The notes under the pieces were generated by a model, which was not told the DNA's origin, ran no database searches, and worked only from the letters and a program-made list of their open reading frames with translations. Below, piece after piece: positions 37,188-43,505 of a stretch of DNA of 43,505 nt; the stretch's first letter is position 1, and each line of letters opens with the position of its first letter. The translations under genes were made by a program, and so were the position numbers. Source of the stretch: Clostridiaceae bacterium (GTDB taxonomy: Bacteria; Bacillota; Clostridia; Lachnospirales; Lachnospiraceae); contig QXWR01000043.1 of the NCBI GenBank assembly GCA_009911065.1, forward strand, positions 1 through 43,505. The letters are read 5' to 3'.

Positions 37188-37229
37188 AAAGAGAAGTGTC
37201 TGGCGGGTATGCCGGATGCTTCTCTTTTT
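37188..37229 (+). terminator. Intrinsic terminator at the end of the ICE operon
   Basis: The arms AAAGAGAAG (37188-37196) and CTTCTCTTT (37219-37227) pair perfectly around an imperfect inner stem (TGTCTGGC / GCCGGATG) and lead into a run of T residues to 37229. It closes the ArdC-to-YodL gene group. Confidence 0.75.
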
Positions 37230-37346
37230 ATGTCTTGAACAATGGGGATTTTCTATGTATAATAAAACCATAGCAGACAGGGCACAGCCAGTCTGTCAGA
37301 TTGGCGTTAGAATTGACTTGGCGCAAGCCGGAACCGGGGTGATATT

Positions 37347-38234
37347 GTGCAGAATGAAACATTGCAGGAAGGACAAAAAGAGAAAACAGCGGAGAAAAAG
37401 GATGCGTTCGCAAAATATACCGTGAAAGACAGCGTATTCGCGACGATTTTCCGGAATAAGAAGTACCTGATACAGCTATACCGTGCGCTCCATCCGGAGG
37501 ACACGGAGACTACGGAAGATGCGCTTACGGATATTACCATAAGGAATGTGCTCACGAACGGAATCTATAATGATTTGGCTTTCAGAGTTGGAGAAAAAGT
37601 CATGTTTCTGGTTGAGCAGCAGTCTTCATGGACAATGAACATCATTATACGTGCGCTGATGTATCTGGCGCAGACTTACCATGATTACTTTGAAGAACGG
37701 GATGCAGATTTATACGGAAGTAAGAAAGTCCATGTGCCGGAACCGGAAATATACGTTATATTTACAGGAGAGAGGGCAAGCCGTCCGGAAAGCATTTCAC
37801 TTTCTGAAGAATTTTTCGGCGGGAAGGAATGTGCCATTGAAGTAAAGGTGAAGGTGCTTTATGGCGGCGAAGGGAATGACATTATCAGCCAGTATGTTGC
37901 GTTTACAAAAGTATATAATGAACAGATGAAACAGTATGGAAGAAGCCGGGAAGCTGTCACGGAAACTATCCGTATCTGTAAAGACAGGGACGTGCTCCGT
38001 GAGTTTTTGGCTGGCAGGGAAAAGGAGGTTATATCTATAATGATGGCTTTATTTGATGAAGAGAGGATCATGCGTACTCATATCGCAAGTGAAAGGCGTG
38101 AGGCTGCAAGGGAAGCAGCGGAAAAGATGTTAAGGGACGGGAAAATAACGGTAGATGAAATTGCTGAATATTTTACCGATCTTTCAGCGAAGGACATTCA
38201 GGAAATTGAAAAAGAATTGTTTCAAACAATCTAA
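37347..38234 (+). CDS. Rpn-family recombination-promoting nuclease / putative PD-(D/E)XK transposase
   Basis: The 295-residue protein has the Rpn-like N-terminal pattern KDSVFATIFRNKKYLIQLYRALHPE, then IYNDLAFRVGEKVMFLVEQQSSWTMNIIIRALMYLAQTYHDY, containing the Asp and Glu-x-Gln residues expected for a PD-(D/E)XK nuclease core (about residues 75-100), and a helical C-terminus with AAEKMLRDGKITVDEIAEYF. Rpn proteins promote recombination or act in phage defence. The start is GTG 37347 behind CGGGGTGA. It stands alone after the terminator at 37188-37229, so it is an accessory gene of the ICE rather than part of the transfer operon. Confidence 0.82.
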   Translation: MQNETLQEGQKEKTAEKKDAFAKYTVKDSVFATIFRNKKYLIQLYRALHPEDTETTEDALTDITIRNVLTNGIYNDLAFRVGEKVMFLVEQQSSWTMNIIIRALMYLAQTYHDYFEERDADLYGSKKVHVPEPEIYVIFTGERASRPESISLSEEFFGGKECAIEVKVKVLYGGEGNDIISQYVAFTKVYNEQMKQYGRSREAVTETIRICKDRDVLREFLAGREKEVISIMMALFDEERIMRTHIASERREAAREAAEKMLRDGKITVDEIAEYFTDLSAKDIQEIEKELFQTI

Positions 38235-38273
38235 TATTTGTTGGCAAGCAGACACAAAAGAAAGAATATATAG

Positions 38274-38306
38274 AATCCCCGGTTGTGAACGGATACAGCC
38301 GGGGTT
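38274..38306 (+). terminator. Hairpin between the nuclease gene and the next ORF
   Basis: AATCCCCGGTTGT (38274-38286, one bulged T) pairs with ACAGCCGGGGTT (38295-38306) over 12 bp with an 8-base loop. Only a short TTATT follows, so termination efficiency is uncertain. Confidence 0.55.
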
Positions 38307-38324
38307 ATTCATATGGAGGATAAC

Positions 38325-38822
38325 GTGAAGGAATCAGAACTGATAGGAAAAGTACATTCTGCTGTCTACCACCAGTGCAGGCAGAGAGGGTATGCTGCTC
38401 CTGCAGATGTGTTGGTTGATATAGGCGTCCTGCCTAAGCAGAAATATGAGGACTGGAGATTCGGGAAAGTACGGTATCTGGAAGCGGTGTGTACGTGTAA
38501 TTTAAAGAAGCTCTCCTTTATTATGAAACAGATCCGCTCCTATGCAAAGAAAACGAACCTGAAACCGTCATTCTGCTATTACAAACGGTGGGGCGTGAAA
38601 AAAAAGCATGGGCATAAGCCGGTAATCCCCCTGCGGTTCAGCAAAAGCGGAAATCCGGAGATTGAGAAGGCATATGCGACACATTATGTGGATTTAGGGC
38701 GTATAGAGCAGTTGAAGAAAGAAAAAATGGAGAGGGCGGCAGTTACAAATCCGGAAAGAATACCGGATAAGACGTTGGGTATGCCGGGAATGAAATTTTC
38801 TGACAGTGGAAGCGAAGCGTAA
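38325..38822 (+). CDS. Conserved protein of unknown function with a WRFGKVRYLEAVC motif
   Basis: The 165-residue basic protein contains YEDWRFGKVRYLEAVCTCNLKKLSFIMKQIRSYAKKTNLKPSFCYYKRWG, a pattern I recall from small hypothetical proteins in many bacteria, with no assigned function. GTG 38325 is preferred because GGAGG at 38315-38319 lies six bases before it; the ATG at 38313 overlaps this site and has none of its own. The tail after residue 110 is Lys/Glu-rich and probably disordered. It is followed after 14 bases by another unknown gene, so the two are likely one transcript. Confidence 0.65.
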   Translation: MKESELIGKVHSAVYHQCRQRGYAAPADVLVDIGVLPKQKYEDWRFGKVRYLEAVCTCNLKKLSFIMKQIRSYAKKTNLKPSFCYYKRWGVKKKHGHKPVIPLRFSKSGNPEIEKAYATHYVDLGRIEQLKKEKMERAAVTNPERIPDKTLGMPGMKFSDSGSEA

Positions 38823-38836
38823 AACAGGGAGGAAAG

Positions 38837-39475
38837 ATGGGAAAAGAACCGGACAAAAAATATGAAACCATGAAGAAGATCATGGATGCTTTAGAGGACA
38901 TCCTATGCTCCTATCAGGGCAGGAGCCATCTGTCCGTCTATGTTGATCTGGATTCCCTTGCACTTTTCGCAAGCCTGATCGTATACGGACAGATACAGGT
39001 AGAAAATTACAGGTATGACTATGATGATAATATTCGGGAGGACAAAGAAGCTGAACGGATTTACAGGGAGCTTGCCCCGCAGACAAGATGGCGCGTGAAC
39101 CAGCGTACCCAGATAGAACCGATACGGATGAACGCCCTGAAGCAGCTTGCGTCCCTGGGTACGCCGATATATAAAGAACAGATTTATTATGCAGATACAG
39201 GTTCCGTCCTGGTATGTGGGGAAATCCTGCCCTATGAGATTTTCCAGTTATTTACGGATCTGCCGGAAGTGAAGAAATTATATGTTTTCCCCTATCCGTT
39301 CCAGGAGGGATGGGAGAAACCGATCTATTTTTCTTTTGAACCGACAGAAGCGGCGCTGGAGGAAATGCGGAAATATGTAGAGAAGAAATTTGACGAAATG
39401 TGCCGCATCATAAGAGAAAAAAGTGAAAGCTTGAACGAAATAATCCCTAAAGTAGATGAAGAAGATAGTTTTTAA
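38837..39475 (+). CDS. Hypothetical protein of ICE accessory region
   Basis: The 212-residue acidic protein is not recognised. It starts with a helical segment (KKYETMKKIMDALEDILCSY), has a hydrophobic stretch VYVDLDSLALFASLIVYGQIQVENYRY around residues 34-60, a basic RWRVNQRTQIEPIRMNALKQL region and a C-terminal helix. No membrane helix or clear catalytic motif is visible. AGGGAGGAAAG precedes ATG 38837. It shares a likely transcript with the gene before it and ends at a terminator. Confidence 0.65.
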   Translation: MGKEPDKKYETMKKIMDALEDILCSYQGRSHLSVYVDLDSLALFASLIVYGQIQVENYRYDYDDNIREDKEAERIYRELAPQTRWRVNQRTQIEPIRMNALKQLASLGTPIYKEQIYYADTGSVLVCGEILPYEIFQLFTDLPEVKKLYVFPYPFQEGWEKPIYFSFEPTEAALEEMRKYVEKKFDEMCRIIREKSESLNEIIPKVDEEDSF

Positions 39476-39500
39476 ACATATTCGTCTTATTGGGAAATGG

Positions 39501-39544
39501 CAGCCGCAAAATCTCTGTAAAGGGGGAATCCTGCGGCTGTTTTT
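39501..39544 (+). terminator. Intrinsic terminator between accessory genes and the convergent relaxase gene
   Basis: CAGCCGCA (39501-39508) pairs with TGCGGCTG (39532-39539), followed by TTTTT at 39540-39544. It serves the plus-strand genes and sits in the gap of 81 bases to the end of the relaxase gene on the other strand. Confidence 0.75.
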
Positions 39545-39556
39545 CTGCCGGGAAGA

Positions 39557-41209
39557 TTAAGAAATATCGGCGCTTTTCTGTTTCTCCTGCTGCCGGGTGT
39601 GCGTCTGTCCTAAAATCTTATCGACATTGGAACAGACGGTATTCAATTCTTTTTGGTAATCCCGGTAGTAATGGTAAGTTTTCTGTGCCTTTTTTTTCTG
39701 TTGGAGCAGCTTTTCCTTTTCTGCTTTCAATAGCTTCATGGAGGGGAGCATCCCATCTGCAGACTGCTCTTTCAGAAATTTCCGTGCGGCTTCATAGAGT
39801 GCGATTTCCGTCGGATGCTCCTGACGGAGCTGCCCTTTATTCTTTGCTTTCACAAACTTTTGATAGACAGATTTATTGGCAAGGTACTGGCCTGTGTAAT
39901 GGATCTGTTCATTTATCTTCCGGAGGTTATCTTCCACAGACTTCAAATCTTTTCTGGAAGCGGAAGCATGGCTCTTAATCTCTGAAAAAGAATCTTCCAG
40001 GGAATTCCTTGTGTCATACCCATGCTCCTGTATATAAGCGACCGTCTTAGCCATCTCTTTTAGGTTGGAAAGCTTCACTTTGTTAGCGTAAGCGGCATTT
40101 TGCTGTGCCTTTATGCAATCCTGCAGATCAACCACCAGCCGCAAATCTGACTTGATAAAAAGGATTGATAGAGATTCCTCATGCAGTAGATTGGATGGCT
40201 GAATTACAGTTTCTTCCGGTTTTGTATTATATTTTTCTGCATCAACCGTTTTCTTTTTGTTTTCTTTACTCTCTGTATTTTCCTTAAACAGCTCTTGGAG
40301 GTAATCTTCTTCATAATGTGTTCCGAGCATCCTCCCGGTGATATACTTGCTGCGTTCCGGATGGAGGTAGCTGAACCTTCCACGGCTGACCTTCAGTTTG
40401 ACATTATAATTATCGAAAAGCAATTTTTGGAAATCTTCCTGGCTGCAGGAAACGGCTGCGGCATCTTCGATTGCAGAACGTAAAAATTCTTTTTGTGTCT
40501 GAAATTCTGTTTTACGTGGCGTCAGCCCGTCTGCACGGAGCTGTCTGTTACGTTCATCCAGTTTCTTCTGCGCCCTGCGCCCTGCGTGGTATTCCCGGTC
40601 TGTGATTTTCTTTTCTGCTGAGGCAAGCAGATTTATCTGGTGCAGATGTTCCCGGCGGCATATATCCATGAGCGACTGCTTTAAGTGGATCAGGTAATCT
40701 TTGGTAACATGATGCTTATACCCGGCACGGGAATCGCAGGCCCGCTCCATAAAGTCCTGACGTTCTACATCAATTTTGCGCAGGCTGTTGATTACGATAT
40801 GCACGTGGATGTTGCCGCTTTTATTATGTCCGTCCATGTGGGTGCAGACAAGAGCCTGATGTCCGGGGAAGTTCTTCTTTGCATATTCCATTCCAATCTG
40901 CTGTGCCTGTTCCCCGGTCAATCTATTTTCTATTGCGTCCTTTGGATCGAAGCTGATGATGTAATGGTGGGATTTGATTTCATCATAGGATTCATTTTTG
41001 TGGTACAGGGCATTTAGTTCCCTGCACTCCATGTCGAACGTGAACGTCTCACAGTTTATGCCGTCCATGATATATTCCTTACGAGGAATCAATTCACCAT
41101 TTTCATCAAGTATCGGTTTGTTCGTATCTTCATCATGTTCAAACATGAGATAACGCTGTATTTCTCCATAGTCGGCATTTTTACTCGCTATGTGTTTCAG
41201 TATTGCCAT
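39557..41209 (-). CDS. ICE relaxase (MOBP / VirD2-like mobilization nuclease)
   Basis: The 550-residue protein nicks the ICE oriT and pilots the strand. The N-terminal relaxase domain shows MAILKHIASKNADYGEIQRYLMFEH (candidate catalytic Tyr14 or Tyr20), SHHYIISFDPKD, and the metal-binding triad region CTHMDGHNKSGNIHVHIVINS. Residues after about 270 form a helical, Lys/Gln-rich tail, a common site for interactions with the coupling protein. The start at 41209 (minus strand) has GGAGGTAGTTTGG before it and overlaps mobC by 29 bases. The gene is convergent with the plus-strand accessory genes. Its origin of transfer is expected upstream of mobC, where hairpins cluster. Confidence 0.9.
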   Translation of the reverse strand: MAILKHIASKNADYGEIQRYLMFEHDEDTNKPILDENGELIPRKEYIMDGINCETFTFDMECRELNALYHKNESYDEIKSHHYIISFDPKDAIENRLTGEQAQQIGMEYAKKNFPGHQALVCTHMDGHNKSGNIHVHIVINSLRKIDVERQDFMERACDSRAGYKHHVTKDYLIHLKQSLMDICRREHLHQINLLASAEKKITDREYHAGRRAQKKLDERNRQLRADGLTPRKTEFQTQKEFLRSAIEDAAAVSCSQEDFQKLLFDNYNVKLKVSRGRFSYLHPERSKYITGRMLGTHYEEDYLQELFKENTESKENKKKTVDAEKYNTKPEETVIQPSNLLHEESLSILFIKSDLRLVVDLQDCIKAQQNAAYANKVKLSNLKEMAKTVAYIQEHGYDTRNSLEDSFSEIKSHASASRKDLKSVEDNLRKINEQIHYTGQYLANKSVYQKFVKAKNKGQLRQEHPTEIALYEAARKFLKEQSADGMLPSMKLLKAEKEKLLQQKKKAQKTYHYYRDYQKELNTVCSNVDKILGQTHTRQQEKQKSADIS

Positions 41210-41597
41210 CCAAACTACCTCCGGCGGCAGAGTGGAAATCTCCCGCCATCTTCAAAACTTCATATTTCATTTCATAGATTCTGGCCACGCTCTGGTCGAT
41301 TGCCCTGCGCATTTCCTGTGAGTGGATGCCGCCGCTGTTAAAATGCCTTGCAATCTGGTTTAAGTTGCTGCCGATTTTCCCAAACTCCGCAACCAGCTTT
41401 TTCAGCTCCGGCAGGTCTGCCACAATCTCATATTTCGCTGTGACCTTCTGCTTCATAACCTGTTTCCGAACATATTCAGCCAGTGGAAGGTGCGCAGCCT
41501 TTGCGTTTTCAGAAACGATTTCATATTCCGTATCGGTAAGGCGGAGCATGATTTGGCGTTTGTGTTGTAATTCACTGTCTTTCTTTGGTCTTGCCAT
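41181..41597 (-). CDS. mobC: MobC-family relaxosome accessory protein
   Basis: The 138-residue protein has an N-terminal ribbon-helix-helix-like segment (KRQIMLRLTDTEYEIVSENAKAAHLPLAEYVRKQVM) and the MobC motif LKKLVAEFGKIGSNLNQIARHFNSGG (about residues 64-90). MobC proteins bind oriT and help the relaxase open the nick site. GAAAGGAAC lies before the start on the minus strand. It is translationally coupled to the relaxase by a 29-base overlap. Confidence 0.9.
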   Translation of the reverse strand: MARPKKDSELQHKRQIMLRLTDTEYEIVSENAKAAHLPLAEYVRKQVMKQKVTAKYEIVADLPELKKLVAEFGKIGSNLNQIARHFNSGGIHSQEMRRAIDQSVARIYEMKYEVLKMAGDFHSAAGGSLDGNTETHSE

Positions 41598-41644
41598 TGC
41601 ATAGTTCCTTTCTGTTGAAATTGTAAGAATGATATTTTTTCCTG

Positions 41645-41650
41645 ATTATA
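41645..41650 (-). promoter_or_regulatory. Candidate -10 element for mobC-relaxase
   Basis: On the minus strand these bases read TATAAT, 47 bases upstream of the mobC start, in AT-rich DNA. No convincing -35 box is seen at the standard distance, so this is weak evidence alone. Confidence 0.35.
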
Positions 41651-41740
41651 AGGACTTAAAAAGAGTTCCTATCATATAAGCCGATTAGGGAACGCCAATG
41701 GGAAACGAAAGAGAGATTTTTATAGAAATATTTAGATTTC

Positions 41741-41900
41741 TCCGTGATTGGGACAATCACGCTGCGACTATTTTAATAGGAGCCAATCTGCATATTTGGA
41801 AAATATGCAGGAACCGAGGGCATGGGGAGCGGAATCCCCATCAAGTTTGCCGGGTAAGCAAAATCCACGAAGTGGGTTTTGAGTAACTCAGGCGAATCTT
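41741..41900. other. Candidate ICE origin of transfer: cluster of hairpins upstream of mobC
   Basis: Within 160 bases upstream of the mobC-relaxase operon lie four good hairpins: CGTGATTG/CAATCACG (41743-41750, 41754-41761; loop GGA), CTGCATATTT/AAATATGCAG (41788-41797, 41801-41810; loop GGA), ATGGGGA/TCCCCAT (41822-41828, 41835-41841), and AAAATCCAC/GTGGGTTTT (41860-41868, 41872-41880; one wobble, loop GAA), plus a weaker TTTGC/GCAAA (41846-41850, 41858-41862). A divergent non-coding region with serial inverted repeats next to mobC is the expected oriT. The nick site cannot be identified by eye. Confidence 0.6.
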
Positions 41901-41929
41901 GCGCTTCGAGTTTAGAAAGCCTTATATAA

Positions 41930-42407
41930 ATAAAAGTTGATGGAACAAAGGAAAAAGTTTTAAAGGAACTGTATAGTGATGTTAGTAAACTTACGGATTC
42001 CGGTTTTCGTAATACAGAAAAATAGTTGGAGATGAAAAGAATCGTTTTCACAGATTGAGGATGCGGGAAGTTTATAATATAATGAATCGGGAGGCAGCAT
42101 CATGAAGCATCGGACTTTATATCAGATTGGGGTAGACAGGGAGGACATTGTAAAGATGGTAAGCAGGCAAAGCCTTTACTATTTCTTTACTCCTTGTGTG
42201 ATTGCGTTTATGATTGCCCTGGTTCTGATTTACTTCTTTGTTGTGAGATATGGGCACAAAGTGTTCACTTATATCGGCAGCACTGGATTTCGGTTCGGTG
42301 TGATGATCCCAGGCCTGCTGATTGTGCTGATACTTGTCTGTTATTATGGAGCAACGATTTATACGATTAAGAGAAATTTGACCAGAACTCTTAATAACAT
42401 AAAATAA
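41930..42407 (+). pseudogene. FtsX-like ABC transporter permease, 3' fragment with frameshifts
   Basis: Three consecutive frames encode pieces of one protein: IKVDGTKEKVLKELYSDVSKL... (41930-42022), KIVGDEKNRFHRLRMREVYNIMNREAAS (about 42022-42102) and MKHRTLYQIGVDREDIVKMVSRQ followed by two membrane helices (42102-42407, residues about 27-49 and 65-88 of a 101-residue ORF). The last part matches the C-terminal membrane region of FtsX/BceB-type permeases. Each switch needs one base to be restored (A run 42018-42022; around 42100). The first two-thirds of the permease are absent. It may be the remnant of an export operon linked to the two-component genes that follow. Confidence 0.6.
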
Positions 42408-42430
42408 AAATTTCATCAAAATCTATTATG

Positions 42431-42452
42431 CTGTGAGATTTCTGTGACATTT
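42431..42452 (+). promoter_or_regulatory. Tandem operator-like repeat upstream of the response regulator
   Basis: CTGTGAGATTT (42431-42441) and CTGTGACATTT (42442-42452) are adjacent direct repeats, 10 of 11 bases identical, with 11-bp periodicity. A TTATAT -10 candidate follows at 42463-42468. Tandem direct half-sites with this spacing are typical for OmpR/PhoB-family regulators, so autoregulation by the product of the next gene is likely. Confidence 0.55.
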
Positions 42453-42487
42453 TCATGTTACCTTATATGGAGAAAGGAAGTGAAACC

Positions 42488-43171
42488 ATGCGGCTCTTGG
42501 TAGTTGAGGATGACCGCCTTTTGAACAATACACTTTGCTACAATCTTTCTGCAGCTGGTTATTCTGTGGATGCCGCTATGACAAAGACAGCAGCAGTATC
42601 TTTCTGCGAGGCACAGGATTATGACTTAATTATCCTGGATGTCAACCTGCCTGATGGGAATGGGTTTGACCTGTGCGGGAAAATCAAAGAGCGTCATCCT
42701 GATACCGCTGTGATTTTCCTGACCGCAAACGACATGGAGAGCGATATGCTGAAAGGCTTTGAGCTGGGAGCAGATGATTATGTAACAAAACCTTTCCCGA
42801 TCAGCGTATTCCGCAAAAAGGTTTCGGCGCTGCTGGCCCGCATCCGGAAGCAGACAGGCGGCGATTGCTATACGGACGGTACGCTGTCCATCAATTTTTC
42901 GGAACTGACCGCCACCCTTGCGGGCGAACCGGTTATTTTCACGCCAATGGAATACCGCCTGCTAAAGGTGCTGGTGAGAAATCCGCAGATCGTTTTGACA
43001 AGACAGGTGCTTCTTGAAAAGTTGTGGGACGCAGACGAAAACTTTGTGGATGAACACGCTTTGACCGTTGCAATCAGCCGTATCCGGGGAAAGATTGAGA
43101 TAAACGGCCTGCAATATATCAAAACCGTCTATGGCATGGGCTATATGTGGATTGGAGGGCTGAAAAAGTGA
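42488..43171 (+). CDS. OmpR/PhoB-family response regulator
   Basis: The 227-residue protein has a receiver domain with acidic pair Asp8/Asp9 (VVEDDR), phospho-acceptor Asp51 (LIILDVNLPDG), Thr in FLTAND and Lys in YVTKPFP, and a C-terminal winged-helix DNA-binding domain (FTPMEYRLLKVLVRNPQIVLTRQVLLEKLWDADENFVDEHALTVAISRIRGKI ... VYGMGYMW). The true start is ATG 42488 behind AGAAAGGAAG. It overlaps the following kinase start. It resembles regulators that control cell-envelope stress or peptide-antibiotic exporters in Firmicutes; the adjacent permease remnant fits that theme. Confidence 0.9.
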   Translation: MRLLVVEDDRLLNNTLCYNLSAAGYSVDAAMTKTAAVSFCEAQDYDLIILDVNLPDGNGFDLCGKIKERHPDTAVIFLTANDMESDMLKGFELGADDYVTKPFPISVFRKKVSALLARIRKQTGGDCYTDGTLSINFSELTATLAGEPVIFTPMEYRLLKVLVRNPQIVLTRQVLLEKLWDADENFVDEHALTVAISRIRGKIEINGLQYIKTVYGMGYMWIGGLKK

Positions 43172-43372
43172 GTGCTGATAAACTTTCCATCAACCGCGCC
43201 TGTGTGGTAGGCGCTGCTTTTTTAAGTGTGATCTCTGCCGCTGCCATCGTTGCGGTTGTCCTCCTTACCAAAAATCCGGCAGTCGTATGGCCGGTGCTAC
43301 TGTTCGTTGCGCTGGTGTTTGCCTGCGTTGCCTCTTTTGTGGCCTTTCTCCGCCGCAAACTGGTTGGACCTA
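43168..43372 (+). pseudogene. Sensor histidine kinase, N-terminal fragment cut by an insertion sequence
   Basis: GTG 43168 overlaps the response regulator stop (GTGA) and opens a frame with two membrane helices (about residues 10-33 and 39-62) and a basic LRRKL boundary, the usual N-terminus of a small membrane kinase. At about 43373 the sequence changes to the end of an IS3-family element, so the HAMP, dimerisation and ATPase parts are missing from this window. The frame runs on into IS sequence without kinase motifs. Confidence 0.7.
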
Positions 43373-43505
43373 TGTCAATACGTTGGACAAAAAAAGTCGA
43401 AAGATTATGCTGTTTTTTTAAGTTCCTCATCCTCCTTTTGCTGTGGTGTCAAATAACCAATAGAGCTATGTATCCGCTTACGGTTATACCAGCCTTCTAT
43501 GTATT
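43373..43505 (-). mobile_element. IS3-family insertion sequence end with partial transposase (element runs off window)
   Basis: The minus strand encodes YIEGWYNRKRIHSSIGYLTPQQKEDEELKKTA, the conserved C-terminus of IS3-family (IS150-like, OrfB) transposases, ending at the stop 43405-43407. Between this stop and 43373 lies a probable terminal repeat beginning TGTCAATACGTTGGAC. The rest of the element lies beyond 43505. It has inserted into the kinase gene; the target duplication cannot be seen without the other end. Confidence 0.82.
43405..43505 (-). CDS. IS3-family transposase OrfB, C-terminal part (partial)
   Basis: Thirty-two visible codons encode the terminal part of the integrase-core transposase, with the signature WYNRKRIHSSIGYLTP that follows the catalytic Glu region in IS3/IS150 elements. 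The DDE catalytic residues lie outside the window. The frame is continuous to the window end. Confidence 0.85.
   Translation of the reverse strand, partial: YIEGWYNRKRIHSSIGYLTPQQKEDEELKKTA

Larger units (their letters stand above)
6419..41920 (+). mobile_element. Tn1549/CTn-type integrative and conjugative element (partial)
   Basis: Gene order maff2 remnant, TrbL-like, PrgI, VirB4, NlpC/P60, DUF4315, CD1107-family, topB, giant helicase-methylase, ArdC-like, transposon-transfer assisting protein and divergent relaxase/MobC is that of the Tn1549 / C. difficile CTn family. Neither terminus is visible: the coupling-protein side lies left of the IME and no integrase or excisionase of the ICE is in the window. 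The right limit given is only the end of the relaxase-oriT region; the two-component genes beyond it may be ICE cargo or flank. Confidence 0.75.

Noticed and set aside
37240..43505. Antibiotic resistance cargo (for example van or tet genes)
   Set aside because: The response regulator and kinase fragment recall van-type regulators, but no resistance enzyme gene is present in the window.

Overview
The window is most consistent with a gut Clostridia (Lachnospiraceae-like) genome or metagenome contig. It carries most of an integrative and conjugative element (ICE) of the Tn1549 / C. difficile CTn family. This assignment rests on gene content and order: a Maff2 pilin-like remnant, a TrbL/VirB6-like membrane protein, PrgI, VirB4, a sortase B, an NlpC/P60 hydrolase (CD1108-type), DUF4315, a CD1107-family protein, TopB, a giant helicase-methylase, an ArdC-like protein, a transposon-transfer assisting protein, and a divergent MobC/relaxase pair. 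No integrase of the host ICE and no coupling protein (VirD4/TcpA) lie inside the window, so both ICE ends are outside or unresolved.

Layout. (1) 1-6421: an integrative mobilizable element (IME) with DUF3847, a MOBQ-type oriT, an array of 13-bp palindromic repeats with a DnaA-like box, a MobA/MobL relaxase, a replisome-organizer protein, a DnaC-like ATPase, a small ORF and a large serine recombinase. It ends abruptly in the last ~26 codons of the host ICE maff2 gene, so the IME has integrated into the ICE. (2) 6521-13122: the type IV secretion operon (TrbL-like, radical SAM cargo, PrgI, VirB4), a decayed cytosine methyltransferase and a sortase B. VirB4 is split by a one-base frameshift. (3) 13185-19450: cell-wall hydrolase, a 370-bp non-coding region with nine copies of a 19-bp repeat, DUF4315, CD1107-family protein, topoisomerase III. 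(4) 19545-31112: a ~3069-codon helicase/methylase gene interrupted by a 2358-bp group II intron with its own reverse transcriptase; a tnpV-like gene is nested in another frame inside exon 1. (5) 31357-37185: ArdC-like metallopeptidase protein, a 992-aa multi-domain protein with an embedded nucleotidyltransferase domain, transposon-transfer assisting protein, and a YodL/DUF4316-type protein. (6) 37347-39475: accessory genes (Rpn-family nuclease and two unknowns). (7) 39557-41597, minus strand: ICE relaxase and MobC, with a hairpin-rich candidate oriT at about 41741-41900. (8) 41930-43505: a decayed FtsX-type permease, an OmpR-family response regulator with a tandem operator-like repeat, a histidine kinase truncated by an IS3-family insertion sequence that runs off the window.

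How it fits together. MobC and the relaxase would nick the ICE oriT. TopB, the giant helicase and the ArdC-like proteins would process or protect transferred DNA. VirB4, PrgI, TrbL-like protein and the NlpC/P60 hydrolase would build and open the channel. The IME brings its own relaxase, oriT, replication genes and integrase and would borrow a conjugation channel. Several lesions (maff2 disrupted, virB4 frameshifted, methyltransferase without a start codon and frameshifted, permease frameshifted) suggest this ICE copy is decaying. Many are one-base homopolymer changes, so sequencing error must be excluded first. All functions are inferred from sequence read by eye; no database search was run.
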